A stretch of DNA of 64,000 nucleotides. It comes from Owenia fusiformis. Its lineage: Eukaryota > Annelida > Polychaeta > Sabellida > Oweniidae. A program made the position numbers and the translations under genes. The notes beneath the pieces were generated by a model, which was not told the DNA's origin, did no database searches, and worked only from the letters and a program-made list of their open reading frames with translations. Location of the stretch: contig CAIIXF020000010.1 in assembly GCA_903813345.2 (NCBI GenBank), positions 12,839,181-12,903,180 on the forward strand, written 5' to 3'. The number at the start of each line of letters is the position of its first letter. Within the stretch, counting starts at the first letter, position 1. Of this stretch, positions 26,001-32,852 are shown in pieces.

Positions 26001-29000
26001 ATAGGACATATTGTCAGTCTGACAGACAAACACTAATAAAATGACTACTTTCGAGAAATTCGAATCAAGAAATAATAGAATGTAAGCCGTTTAATGACAG
26101 AGGAAATCATCACTGGTTGAAACACAATTGCCATTGAACTGTTGAAACATATTGTGTACAATATCCGATGTAATACAAGAATGGAATACTATTCAGGTCT
26201 TTCAATCAATGAACAATAATTTATATTACAGAAATACCTCTGCTGAAGAGAAAATGTTGTAGAGCAGGACGCATGCAGGCCAGAAAGGAGAATACCAGCG
26301 AGATAGCAGTCTGCAAGAGTAATGCAATGGGCTTCTTGAAGAGACTAAAGAGAGTTGGACCATTCGCAAAGAGGATTTGTTTCTTCAGCTTTAAAAAATG
26401 TTGTAGTTACGAACCAAGGTAAGTAAAAAAGAACTAGCGTTGGTCTATTTTGGAATTGTCGTAACTAAGCATTTAGTAGCACGTCATTGTTGAACCAAAA
26501 GCCGAGATTTGTTTTCTCAGAATTGATAGCTATACATTTCAAAATCAGAGGAAATATTGATACACTAATAGCTTTGAAATGTCATGAAAGTGGCTTCTTA
26601 TATTACCGAAAAGATTGCATTTAATTGGTAAGCCTAATCCGTTGGTGGACCTTATTTAGTTTTCATTGTTCATTTTCTTGAAATCACCAGACGGTACACA
26701 GTTCAATAAATTTGTTTCACTGAAAGTGTCCAGCATTTTTGAGCACTTTCAGTTGTTCATACATCGACGATATCGATCTTAAAGTGTGCTCCCTTGTCAA
26801 TTTCAGGACAACAACAACTGCTGCAACTACAACCCCCGAGCCTACAACTATAACTGCAGATGACTACTCATATGAGGACATGGATGACCTGAGTGAAGAG
26901 AATTATTAAGAATATATCTGACACCATCATACAAATCTGAGATGAAGTAAAACCTTTGTGAATTGAACATCTCCACGATATCTAAATAGTGCTCCACTTT
27001 ACAGGCATCATGATAAACCATGACATCTCAATTCTTCTCAGCCCTGAAATATAATGAGCTTGATTTGGCCGATCCAGGAGAGCCCAAAATTGAGGATTTT
27101 TGAGATCTTTTTCATCCCAGCTCATATTTCATCTAATTTGGGGTCATAAAACTTGTGTAAATGTACCTGTGCTAATATCTGCTGTTAAATACAATGCCTA
27201 TTATGGAATTTATTGACATTAGGTAAATGATTAAATTAATATTGATAAAAATCAACCTGAAAATGTATTCATAATGTTATGCATTCATTAAGTTATGCAT
27301 TCATAATCGTAATGTCTTCAAAAGATAAATACTTGTACATACAAAACAATTTGGATGTTTTATTAAGAAAACATTCAAAAACATGAACTTGCCTGAAGAC
27401 TAATTTTGATATATCCCATTGCTTTAAGTATTATGTAATATAGTGTAAATAACAAGTGTTTGTACATAATGTCTTTGTAAAATGATTGCATAGTTTAGTG
27501 CAGTGTAGCTAGCTTTATTTTTGTTCTTGACTTTTATGTCATGCCATGACATCTAATGAGTCAATAAAAGATATAATTGTACAGTAGTTTTTAATATCAA
27601 TGTATAAACAATGCAACTGCATAATTATAGATAATTATGAGACTTTGTGCAAATTATCCCATCACAGACAATCAATAACAATGTGAACTGTATATCAGTC
27701 GTTATATTATGTACATATCTATGTCCTGCCGAAGCATGTATAAAGTAAAGCGATAAAATATAATGTTAAATAAAATATTGAAACTTAAATATAGCTGTTA
27801 GATTTGTTCAATTACCCTGAATTTCATAAAATATCTTATTGTTCGCATTAGCAATTGTAGACAAAATACCTACACGTGCAATTAATTAGCCCTAAATTTA
27901 AAGGGAATGTCTATAGTTTGTTTATATCTTGCAATATCAGAGTTGTGATCCAAAATTATCCCTTCAATAAGAGGGGTAAATACCCATGACTTCATAGATG
28001 AACTGACTTCCATGATAAGATTAAAAGCGGAATATCAGTGAAGATTGGACACCCTGTACATATTTCACCGGCTAAAGTACTGTTTTATTATATACATTAT
28101 ACATCGCGATGGTATGTTTTCTCAAGGTCCTCTTTATAACGCATTTTATGTTCAGGTGATCTCGAATAATAGGAATGACAAGTCATATATCAAACATTCA
28201 TGTTTATTTTGAAAGCTTTGGAAATGACCCAATTATTTTATCTCAGTAATTACAGTATTATACTATCCTATACTTAAAATAATCTCTAAGTTCTAACAGA
28301 TTTTTTACTATAGTTCACTTGGGAATCGTTTTCAAAAGCATGAAGTACCGTACTTGATGAACACCTATTATTAAGTCTATTTCTAAAGGTTCGGAGGTTA
28401 AAATACAAGGTATGATAAAGTTATATTGTTTTCCGTGACTGAAACCAGCAAGTGCTCTGATCATATGTGGTATAAAATATATATCTTATGGAATAATATA
28501 TTATCTTATATATTATATATTATATTATTATTATATATTATATTACCATATTATATATATTATTATTATATATTATATTATTATATTATATATATATTAT
28601 TATTATATTATATATTATATTATATATTATCTTATATATATATATCTATATCTTATGGAATATATATATTATTGACTAGGTTTTCGAGACGTGTGTCCGA
28701 ATGACAAGCAGCTGATTTAAACGACCTTTAAGTTCGGTTGTGTAGGACCCACCTCCAAATATCAACCAACGGCACTGAACTCCGACTGATTACAACGCTA
28801 GTCAAATGAAGCTTTTGAACCCAGCAAAATACAAAACGAAGGATTTTCAAACCAGTCATTTCAGAACTGGATTACAGTTTTTTTCTTTCCAAAAGGGACT
28901 GTATCACGTGTACTTTAACTCAATTTGTAATTTAAAGTCTAGATTTATCATTGGCAGCGATTGAGATGAAGCAAATATAAAATACTTGAACTCCGCCACG

Positions 29001-32000
29001 CTCATTGAATACCACGAATCGTAGCCAAAATATAAACGTATGTAATTGCCAAATTATTGCTTGGACATTTTTGCATTTTTGGACAAGTTTTTTTGCCCTG
29101 ATCTCATCCTGGACGATTCTCATTCTGGCATGTCTGGTAGAGATAGTGATGGGCCAATCACTAAACTGACTAATGATACTACACTTCAAACGCCGGTCAG
29201 ATTATCATACTAGAATTGAAATTTTATACAATTTTTTAAATATGCTATCCAAAAAACTTCAAAGGCATCGTACAAAATTTGAATTGATTTTTATTCTAGT
29301 TATTAATATTAATGTTAAATAAATAATAAAAATGTTGCTTATACATTTCTTGCGTCGACTCTTGGTAACCACCACCACTTGGTAACCCCCCTCCTTTCCA
29401 AGATTTTTTAGATTTGAAACCGAGTCTAGAATTGAAAGCTCTTGAGAGCTTATTAAAGTCAAAGCGTAGTAAATTATACGACAGAAATGACAATATGTCA
29501 TTATCTACTCTACATCTGGAGATGGCCATCAGAGACCGATAGGAGCTAACATTCCTGAGAATGTCACACATGGGAAGTTAATAAATGCTTAATTTGCCTA
29601 TTGATACCATGTAACAATTTGGCTATTAATGTCAAAAAGGACACAGCCAATTGCAAGGATAATATTGTTTTTAAAAAAAGTCTACTCTACGATCAAGCAT
29701 AGAAGATCTCATTTCTTATATTATATTTAATTCTATTACCATAGTTTCTCAGGAACCCATACGGTATGTTAAATACTTTGAAGAAAAAGTGGAAATGTAT
29801 ATTTTAGTTAAATTCAATCAATTTTTTTAGTCACAGTCAAGAACACAATTTTTGGGATATGTTCAGAATACACGAGAGAGGGTTTAAATTTGAAAATTTT
29901 ATGGGGGCATGCCCCCCGATCCTTCACGCACAACCCATCCATATCCATAAGTCGCCAATTTCCTTGGCAAATCTTTCTGACGCCCAGGCCATGGATAACA
30001 ATTACTCAAGTTTTTTAAGCATGTTGCTCAGCTTTTGAATTTCCCCGTGACATTGACCTTTCCAACCAGAAAAATCTGGCAACAAAACCCCGGTTGGCTC
30101 AAGAGGGGGAGAAACCCCAGGGTTCAAAGATGACATACACATATAATATAAATCTGTATTGAGATGACATCGTCGCTGGTTGGTTTAGCGAGTCGATCGT
30201 TGATTGGTTTAAAACTAGGTCAATTTGAAAACTTTGAAAACCAAGATAGAGGGAAGTATAAATATAGGTACTTCCGGGAAAGGAGGTGCGCGAAGGAGGA
30301 TATCGTATATGTCATCAATTGAATCATGGGGTTTTCCCTCCTCTTGGTTGGCTCATAGCCGATTTGACAGTGTGAATAGTAGTACTGAATACCCTCACAT
30401 ACCATAACCTTCTAGTTTGGTATTACATACAATGCTAAAACAAGGCATAGCATTAACACGAGAAATTGTTACATTTAGGTTGCAATTACAAAAGTGTAAC
30501 CACTGGTTAATGAGGCTCAACGTCAAAACGCTGGCCACGAAAATGTTGCCTGTACAGTTTTTTCACTCAATGGTAAAGGAGTGGTATCGACATGGTGAAC
30601 TTTTTGAACACGCGTTTCTCTTAAACCAGACATTAAAACATTCTGAAAAATTTACACATCGTCAATTTAATGGTCATATTTTGGATGGTAACATTATAAT
30701 TTGAAATATATTTATATACTTTTCTCTATATTGTTTTAGAAAACACATAAGACACTTCTTTTGTTCTTGGTATCATATGTCCGGAATGAAATGAAACACT
30801 ATCCGAACCTCATTGGACCAAAATGACATACACACAACGTGTTTGGGTCTCTCAATATTGTAATTATACAAAGGAAAGTTTGGTTGATTTTAAAAAGTAT
30901 CTTGTTAATGAAATAAAAGGGTTATCTTAATTTTCATCTATTTTGGGGGGTTTTGTTTTAAGTTTTTGCATACTTTTTATGAAATCAACCAAAATTTCCT
31001 TTGTATAAGTATTATATTGAGAGGTCTAAGAAAATGTTGTATATGCTATTTTGTTCCAACAAGGTTAGGAAAGACATTTTATTTCATTCTCAAGAATTGG
31101 TAGAAAGAAACAAAAATCAATAACCCAGATGCGAGTAGAAATAATCTTGATTTACGTCATTAAAAATTCAAAATTCAGTCAAAGTAATATCATATTTGAA
31201 ATCTACATGTAAAATTACATCTAGAAATGTGGTTTTAAAAAGTGTTTATCAACTTTGAAAAATTGATTTTTTTTGAAAATGTGACTTCTAGCTCGGGGAG
31301 ATTCCCCATAGACCCCATGCTATAAAATCACAAAAAATGAAATATCTTTTCTTTTAGTGGACCGATAATATTTTGCTTTACTGGACATATTTTCATTAGT
31401 ATAAGTATCAGGCACATAAGGATTATATGAAAATTGAGCCACTCAAATTGATAATATTCAAGTTTGAGGGAACTTTCTTATATACCTGCCATGTTAATTG
31501 ACCCGAATCAGCCACCTGGTGGTGAAACTGGTAACTACCTACTCGCATTTGGGTAATTGCACTAAACAACAAAAAATGTTAACAAAAACAGTTATATAAA
31601 ATATCTATAAATAATTTTTGCATTAAATTGTTGCCAATCAGTCAACATTACATAAAAGACCGTGTTTTTTACAGATTGTTATCAATAATTGGTTTAAGAG
31701 AAAAGAATTGTTGAATTCAGTTCACCATATCGATACCTATCCTTTTCGGGTCCGTTAATGCCATATCAATGTAACGTGTTGAGGAAGAAAAACACCCCCT
31801 GACACACCTACAAAAATAGTCGTTTAATGAAGACGGTGACCCGATATACTCCAGCCTATCTACCGAGTCTACCTGTCACCGTGCGATATTATAATCATTA
31901 TGATAAATACACGAATATAAATATTTTATGCATATCTTTTTCCATTCATAATTTGGCAAATGTAAATGCCGCCGCAGGCCGCGTAAGGTCATTAGATGTT

Positions 32001-32604
32001 ACCGCTTTCATTAAAAGTCACATCTTGTCCTGATAAATGAAAACACTGCATTTATATTCATTCAGGACTCGCCTCCTTCATGAAGGTTACGTATACTGTT
32101 ACGAGGAGATGGGTGACTTATATACCCCTTTTGCAATGAGGAGACATTTTCTCGAGATCGTAATGTGTCTTCAGATAAGCATGAATAAACAGGATTAATC
32201 AACATTATTAATAATAAGACCATTGAATTAAACCCGAATGAGTGATAATTTTAAAACAACATATGTGAACAAAACTCTGATGAATATAATATAATAGCAA
32301 CTGATGCACAAGGGCAACATTTGAAATAATAGTTACATAGATATATTACATATGTCTATGTAATGTATTGTTATACTTTCTTACAAGGAAGTATTGTCAT
32401 CTGAAAAAAGTAGAAAGACTCATACATACTTCCGTAGGTTGGTCCCGTAGACAACGGCAGGCTATCATGCCCTCTGGAGCCATGTTTAGGCTGAGCATCG
32501 CTGTCATATTCAACAAATATTCCAAACAGAATCACAAATAAAATCTGGAACAATGAGAGTATTGTAAAAGTCTTTCCTCTTGTCCACCTATCTTCGAAAG
32601 CCAT
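1889..32604 (-). CDS. Rh-type ammonium transporter (Rhesus glycoprotein family), 10 coding exons with alternative exons
   Basis: Polytopic membrane channel of the Amt/Mep/Rh superfamily, which moves NH3/NH4+ (possibly CO2) across the plasma membrane. Exons in transcript order: 32430-32604, 9086-9272, 8682-8832, 8247-8403, 7583-7749, then 6134-6271 or 6743-6883, 4967-5103, 4369-4538, 3830-3945, then 2813-2947 or 1889-2050. All joins keep frame, giving 510 aa with exons 6a and 10a or 519 aa with 6a and 10b. Family signatures seen: [20 protein letters not shown] (exon 2), [20 protein letters not shown] (exon 3), [14 protein letters not shown] (exon 4), [14 protein letters not shown] (exon 5), [16 protein letters not shown] (exon 6a), [17 protein letters not shown] (exon 7). 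The His in FVHAF and the His in NLHGMPG match the twin pore histidines known in Rh proteins. Intron 1 is about 23 kb and contains a whole gene on the other strand. Which vertebrate Rh paralogue is closest cannot be decided by eye. Confidence 0.93.
2813..2947 (-). CDS. Rh transporter alternative last exon 10a
   Basis: Follows a CAG acceptor in phase 0 and reads [17 protein letters not shown], then a hydrophilic Asn/Thr-rich stretch, ending in NVNEDQWI and TAA at 2813-2815. It forms a cytoplasmic C-terminal tail of 44 residues. The opening ELWDDF resembles DLWTNF of exon 10b, so the two tails look like diverged duplicates. Using 10a as the last exon gives a 510-aa protein. Confidence 0.75.
   Translation of the reverse strand, partial: ELWDDFKQSSKKDGHNMKETVHDTNGNMNSTATSATNVNEDQWI
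3075..3286. mobile_element. CAGGCCCGTAGCCAGG MITE, best copy
   Basis: Terminal inverted repeats CAGGCCCGTAGCCAGG and CCTGGCTACGGGCCTG, flanked on both sides by GATAT (3070-3074 and 3287-3291), a 5-bp target duplication. Several G and C runs inside. hAT-like ends are suggested by the CAGG start, but no transposase is present. It lies between Rh exons 9 and 10a. Confidence 0.88.
3830..5103 (-). CDS. Rh transporter exons 7-9 (second pore histidine to cytoplasmic tail)
   Basis: Exon 7 (4967-5103) contains [20 protein letters not shown] with the second pore histidine. Exon 8 (4369-4538) encodes the last membrane segment ([19 protein letters not shown]) preceded by a hydrophilic loop of about 35 residues. 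Exon 9 (3830-3945) encodes [30 protein letters not shown] and the start of the tail, matching the family's LPIWG...FDDE..W..PE. Exon 9 ends in phase 0 at GTAGGT, which lets either terminal exon follow. Confidence 0.9.
3936..4265. repeat. About 60-bp tandem repeat that includes the exon 9 splice acceptor
   Basis: Six copies of a 52-61 bp unit start near 3936, 3994, 4049, 4111, 4164 and 4222. The first spans the real exon 9 acceptor and about 10 bases of exon. Copies near 4049, 4111 and 4222 keep CCTTGCAG|GGTT on the minus strand, so they look like duplicate 3' splice sites in front of the real one. Confidence 0.8.
4545..4880. repeat. Degenerate about 32-bp tandem repeat in Rh intron 7
   Basis: Repeats of the form CATAATGCAGGAAAATATAG followed by AAGRGTTTTG run through the intron between Rh exons 7 and 8, starting close to the exon 8 acceptor. 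Small open frames on the minus strand here are products of the repeat. Confidence 0.7.
5435..5935. repeat. About 25-bp minisatellite in Rh intron 6
   Basis: About 20 imperfect copies of a unit near GCATGGTGCATGTACATGTTAGAAT. The unit itself contains the palindromes GCATGTACATG and TGCATGCA, so the array could form cruciforms. There is no coding potential. Confidence 0.85.
6134..6271 (-). CDS. Rh transporter exon 6a (canonical exon 6)
   Basis: Codes for [18 protein letters not shown], then [17 protein letters not shown], then [11 protein letters not shown] (46 codons). It has a strong acceptor (TTTTGTTCAG) and donor GTATCA, both in phase 0. The join to exon 7 gives KYLEPFLAV, exactly the family spacing at this position. 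I treat it as the default version because its splice sites and spacing fit the family best. Confidence 0.88.
6743..6883 (-). CDS. Rh transporter exon 6b (second, alternative copy of exon 6)
   Basis: Codes for [18 protein letters not shown], then [17 protein letters not shown], then [12 protein letters not shown] (47 codons), the same membrane segment as exon 6a. By eye 34 of 46 aligned residues are identical and there is no stop. The start is in phase 0 after an AAG-type acceptor with a weak pyrimidine tract; the end is in phase 0 at donor GTAAAG and gives one extra Gly before PFLAV in exon 7. The duplicate is closest to exon 5. Both versions start and end in phase 0, so including both would add a whole extra membrane segment. 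Mutually exclusive use is therefore the likely arrangement, though a non-functional leftover copy is possible. Confidence 0.75.
7138..7338. mobile_element. CAGTAAAACCTG MITE (pogo/mariner-like), copy 1
   Basis: Ends CAGTAAAACCTGT and ACAGGTTTTACTG flanked by TA on both sides. The inside has repeated GAACACCT/GGACACCC words. Sits between Rh exons 5 and 6b. Confidence 0.88.
7583..7749 (-). CDS. Rh transporter exon 5
   Basis: Encodes about residues 224-279, beginning with the highly conserved [18 protein letters not shown] and continuing through [20 protein letters not shown] to KKSRFEI. The acceptor is TAG and the donor is GTAAGT after a complete codon (phase 0). This phase allows either version of exon 6 to follow without changing frame. 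Confidence 0.9.
8247..9272 (-). CDS. Rh transporter exons 2-4 (TM2 to the first pore histidine)
   Basis: Exon 2 (9086-9272) encodes about residues 59-121, exon 3 (8682-8832) 121-171 and exon 4 (8247-8403) 172-223. All have good AG acceptors and GT donors (GTAAGT, GTGAGT, GTACAG). Exon 4 carries [18 protein letters not shown], whose His corresponds to the first of the twin pore histidines. It ends in a His/Asp/Glu-rich loop ([14 protein letters not shown]) before [10 protein letters not shown]. That loop sits where other Rh proteins have a variable loop and is unusually His-rich here. Confidence 0.9.
10138..10252. repeat. 15-bp tandem repeat GGTATAATGSGTKTC
   Basis: About seven copies of a 15-bp unit alternating GGTATAATGGGTTTC and GGTATAATGCGTGTC. 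Because 15 is divisible by 3 it stays open in several frames on both strands, producing false small proteins. Confidence 0.85.
10987..11130. mobile_element. 5' fragment of the TTAA-flanked (piggyBac-like) MITE
   Basis: TTAAAGGCCCCATGTAAAGG and the following bases match the left end of the complete element at 24865-25687, including CCACTTTGGCTT and TATTGTA. Similarity fades after about 150 bases, and I could not find the right end. Confidence 0.6.
12546..12553 (+). promoter_or_regulatory. Candidate TATA box of the Reeler/anaphylatoxin-like gene
   Basis: TATATAAA lies 138 bases before the ATG at 12691. A transcript starting about 30 bases downstream would have a 5' UTR of about 115 bases. The position is typical, but no start site is proven. 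Confidence 0.5.
12691..14966 (+). CDS. Exons 1-4: signal peptide and Reeler domain
   Basis: [18 protein letters not shown] is a typical signal peptide with likely cleavage before QCPP. The Reeler domain follows: [36 protein letters not shown], then [17 protein letters not shown] and SAVIISDD, with a final Cys in RVCIQ. The late W-T-x-P-x-(x)GCVxxR block is the best mark of the family (reelin/spondin N-terminus; also insect noduler-type immune proteins). Exons are short (46, 144, 229, 77 nt) with phases 1, 1, 2, 1. Confidence 0.8.
12691..26909 (+). CDS. Secreted multidomain protein: Reeler domain plus eight cationic anaphylatoxin-like modules (27 exons)
   Basis: Exons: 12691-12736, 13746-13889, 14425-14653, 14890-14966, 15346-15701, 15899-16111, 16277-16421, 16605-17033, 17201-17384, 17633-17696, 18063-18285, 18567-18753, 19064-19398, 19604-19787, 20116-20450, 20600-20783, 21034-21097, 21319-21541, 21823-22009, 22297-22631, 22837-23020, 23340-23671, 24067-24250, 24654-24717, 25727-25949, 26232-26418, 26807-26909. 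They sum to 5421 nt, an exact open frame of 1806 codons plus TAA. Domains: signal peptide (1-18), Reeler (about 19-165), acidic segment (166-284), CC-rich segment (285-420), then eight repeats of an Asp/Glu-rich spacer and a Lys/Arg-rich domain with pattern CC-x15/17-C-x21-C-x6-CC, ending in an acidic tail. The Cys pattern resembles anaphylatoxin domains of C3a/C4a/C5a and fibulins but with wider spacing. Function unknown: immune effector precursor or acidic extracellular matrix protein are both possible. The gene lies wholly inside an intron of the Rh gene on the opposite strand. Confidence 0.85.
15346..15701 (+). CDS. Exon 5: acidic then basic linker
   Basis: 118 codons. The first half is very acidic ([34 protein letters not shown]). 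The second half is basic and Arg/His-rich ([18 protein letters not shown] to [18 protein letters not shown]). One N-glycosylation sequon, NKT, is present. The acidic-then-basic layout is the same scheme used later in every repeated spacer. No known domain recognised. Confidence 0.8.
15899..16639 (+). CDS. Exons 6-8 start: double-cysteine (CC..C) segment
   Basis: Exon 6 (15899-16111), exon 7 (16277-16421) and the first part of exon 8 encode two copies of KCC-x9-[21 protein letters not shown] and [18 protein letters not shown]. Single cysteines are also present ([18 protein letters not shown]). The CC-x(7-10)-C spacing recalls the double-loop pattern of albumin-like proteins and ECM1. This is a motif-level resemblance only. 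Sequons NAT and NNT are present. Confidence 0.6.
16605..17384 (+). CDS. Module 1 (type A): exon 8 acidic spacer and exon 9 anaphylatoxin-like domain
   Basis: Exon 8 (16605-17033) is Ser-rich, then strongly acidic with the recurring block [19 protein letters not shown], then a His/Arg-rich end ([15 protein letters not shown]). Exon 9 (17201-17384) encodes [20 protein letters not shown], then [14 protein letters not shown], then [14 protein letters not shown]: six cysteines and net charge about +17 over 61 residues by eye count. Phases 1 in and 2 out around exon 9. Confidence 0.82.
17633..18753 (+). CDS. Module 2 (type B): exons 10-12
   Basis: Exon 10 (17633-17696) is a Thr-rich linker ([18 protein letters not shown]). 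Exon 11 (18063-18285) is an acidic spacer of a second type ([20 protein letters not shown]) ending in [11 protein letters not shown]. Exon 12 (18567-18753) is the type B domain: [21 protein letters not shown], then [18 protein letters not shown], net charge about +14. The B spacer aligns with the A spacer around the shared EFS..E(L/I)..D(L/I) core, so the two types are old paralogues. Confidence 0.82.
17712..17857. mobile_element. Small hairpin element (MITE) in intron 10
   Basis: Long inverted repeat: ATCTTAAGATGTTCTGGACA and AAATCATTTGATTCTGGACT on the left, mirrored by AGTCCAGAATCAAATGATTT and GTCCAGAACCTCTTAAGAT on the right, with about 45 bases between. The sister intron 17 lacks it and runs directly from TTGATATAATATA, giving an empty site. 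Confidence 0.85.
19064..19787 (+). CDS. Module 3 (type A): exons 13-14
   Basis: Exon 13 (19064-19398) opens with a Thr/Pro-rich stretch ([20 protein letters not shown]) suited to O-glycosylation, then the acidic [19 protein letters not shown] block and a basic end ([15 protein letters not shown]). Exon 14 (19604-19787) is the domain: [19 protein letters not shown] with a sequon NKT, ending [14 protein letters not shown]. Confidence 0.82.
20116..20783 (+). CDS. Module 4 (type A): exons 15-16
   Basis: Exon 15 (20116-20450) has the acidic block [19 protein letters not shown] and a His-rich basic end. Exon 16 (20600-20783) differs from exon 9 at only two bases by eye (an AAA/GAG-type difference in SKRT to SKRT region and ACA to CCA near the end), so modules 1 and 4 share a very recent origin or are kept alike by gene conversion. 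Confidence 0.82.
21034..22009 (+). CDS. Module 5 (type B): exons 17-19
   Basis: Exons 21034-21097, 21319-21541 and 21823-22009 repeat module 2 almost exactly, including the intron after exon 18. Amino-acid changes are few (for example KRKCC to KGKCC, SDAFG to NDAFG). Intron 17 is shorter than intron 10 because a hairpin element is absent. Confidence 0.82.
22297..23020 (+). CDS. Module 6 (type A): exons 20-21
   Basis: Repeats module 3 with small changes. Exon 20 (22297-22631) opens [13 protein letters not shown] and holds [19 protein letters not shown]. Exon 21 (22837-23020) keeps all six cysteines, with [17 protein letters not shown] in place of AVCR: the third cysteine position reads AEC, so the Cys is kept. 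Confidence 0.8.
23340..24250 (+). CDS. Module 7 (type A): exons 22-23
   Basis: Exon 22 (23340-23671) is one codon shorter than the other A spacers and carries [19 protein letters not shown]. Exon 23 (24067-24250) is the domain [20 protein letters not shown]. The intron between them holds extra sequence, about 190 bases (near 23865-24050), including a TATTGACA/TGTCAATA hairpin not seen in sister introns. Confidence 0.8.
24654..26418 (+). CDS. Module 8 (type B): exons 24-26
   Basis: Exon 24 (24654-24717) is a Thr/Pro linker, exon 25 (25727-25949) the B acidic spacer, exon 26 (26232-26418) the B domain with [18 protein letters not shown] and all six cysteines. It is more diverged than modules 2 and 5. 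The intron between exons 24 and 25 is lengthened by an 815-bp TTAA-flanked element. Confidence 0.8.
24865..25687. mobile_element. TTAA-flanked piggyBac-like MITE in intron 24
   Basis: Flanked by TTAA at 24865-24868 and 25684-25687. The ends AGGCCCCGTGTAAAGTTT and (reverse) AGTCCCCGTCTAAAGTTT form imperfect terminal inverted repeats. The sister intron 17 lacks the element. There is no transposase frame. TTAA target choice points to the piggyBac or Kolobok superfamilies. Confidence 0.8.
26807..26909 (+). CDS. Exon 27: acidic Tyr-rich C-terminus
   Basis: Opens [18 protein letters not shown] like the type A spacers, then ends [17 protein letters not shown] and TAA at 26907-26909. It looks like a type A spacer cut short by the stop. 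Asp/Glu/Tyr clusters of this kind are potential tyrosine-sulphation sites. Confidence 0.82.
27563..27774 (+). terminator. Candidate polyadenylation signals of the nested gene
   Basis: AATAAA occurs at 27563-27568 and again at 27769-27774, about 650 and 860 bases after the stop. Either could end the transcript. Confidence 0.45.
28490..28680. repeat. AT-rich TATATTA/TATTAT simple repeat
   Basis: Nearly pure A/T tract of TATATTATA-type units, flanked by two copies of TATCTTATGGAATA. It gives false hydrophobic Tyr/Ile-rich frames. Confidence 0.85.
30848..31027. mobile_element. MITE with about 45-bp terminal inverted repeats
   Basis: Left end TCTCTCAATATTGTAATTAT then ACAAAGGAAAGTTTGGTTGA; right end is the reverse complement with a few changes (TCAACCAAAATTTCCTTTGT then ATAAGTATTATATTGAGAGG). 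About 90 bases lie between. No frame. Confidence 0.7.
32430..32604 (-). CDS. Rh transporter exon 1 (N-terminus, TM1)
   Basis: The ATG lies at 32602-32604 and is followed by a short basic leader and a hydrophobic helix ([21 protein letters not shown]) that matches TM1 of Rh proteins, including the conserved FVEYD ending. A hydrophilic extracellular loop (about residues 34-57) follows. The donor is GTATGT, in phase 1, and joins exon 2 23 kb away to give the family motif around FQDVHVMIF. The join is supported by frame and by the expected order TM1, loop, FQDVHVM, although no transcript is available. Confidence 0.85.
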
Positions 32605-32844
32605 TGTGATGTACTGATGTTTCCAACCTCACCACCTCAGATCTAGAGTTTGCCGTTGCCGTTGCGCGTTTCTTATTCCAAACGCTGATGTATTTTACCT
32701 GGCTGCGTCCCAACCCAACTTCCAAAACATTCGATAAATATTTCAGCTGATATCTTAGCTCTGAATAACTGGCTCCTCTCGCATTGACAGGGAATGTATG
32801 ATGACCTCGTATGCTCGACCAATTGTGACTTCTACGCCTTCAAG

Positions 32845-32852
32845 TTTATATA
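32845..32852 (-). promoter_or_regulatory. Candidate TATA box of the Rh gene
   Basis: The minus strand reads TATATAAA about 240 bases before the Rh ATG, with a CCAAT-like motif (reverse ATTGG) just downstream. This is the only well-placed TATA motif seen there. No start site can be confirmed from DNA. Confidence 0.35.

Larger units (their letters stand above)
26910..32429. other. Rh intron 1, 5' part, after the nested gene
   Basis: No exon could be supported. The first part is the likely 3' UTR of the nested gene. An AT repeat lies at 28490-28680 and a terminal-inverted-repeat element near 30848-31027. Open frames at 30225-30407 and 30417-30704 show no recognisable domain. Confidence 0.55.

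Noticed and set aside
28426-28704. 92-codon Tyr/Ile-rich frame
   Set aside because: Read-out of the AT simple repeat.
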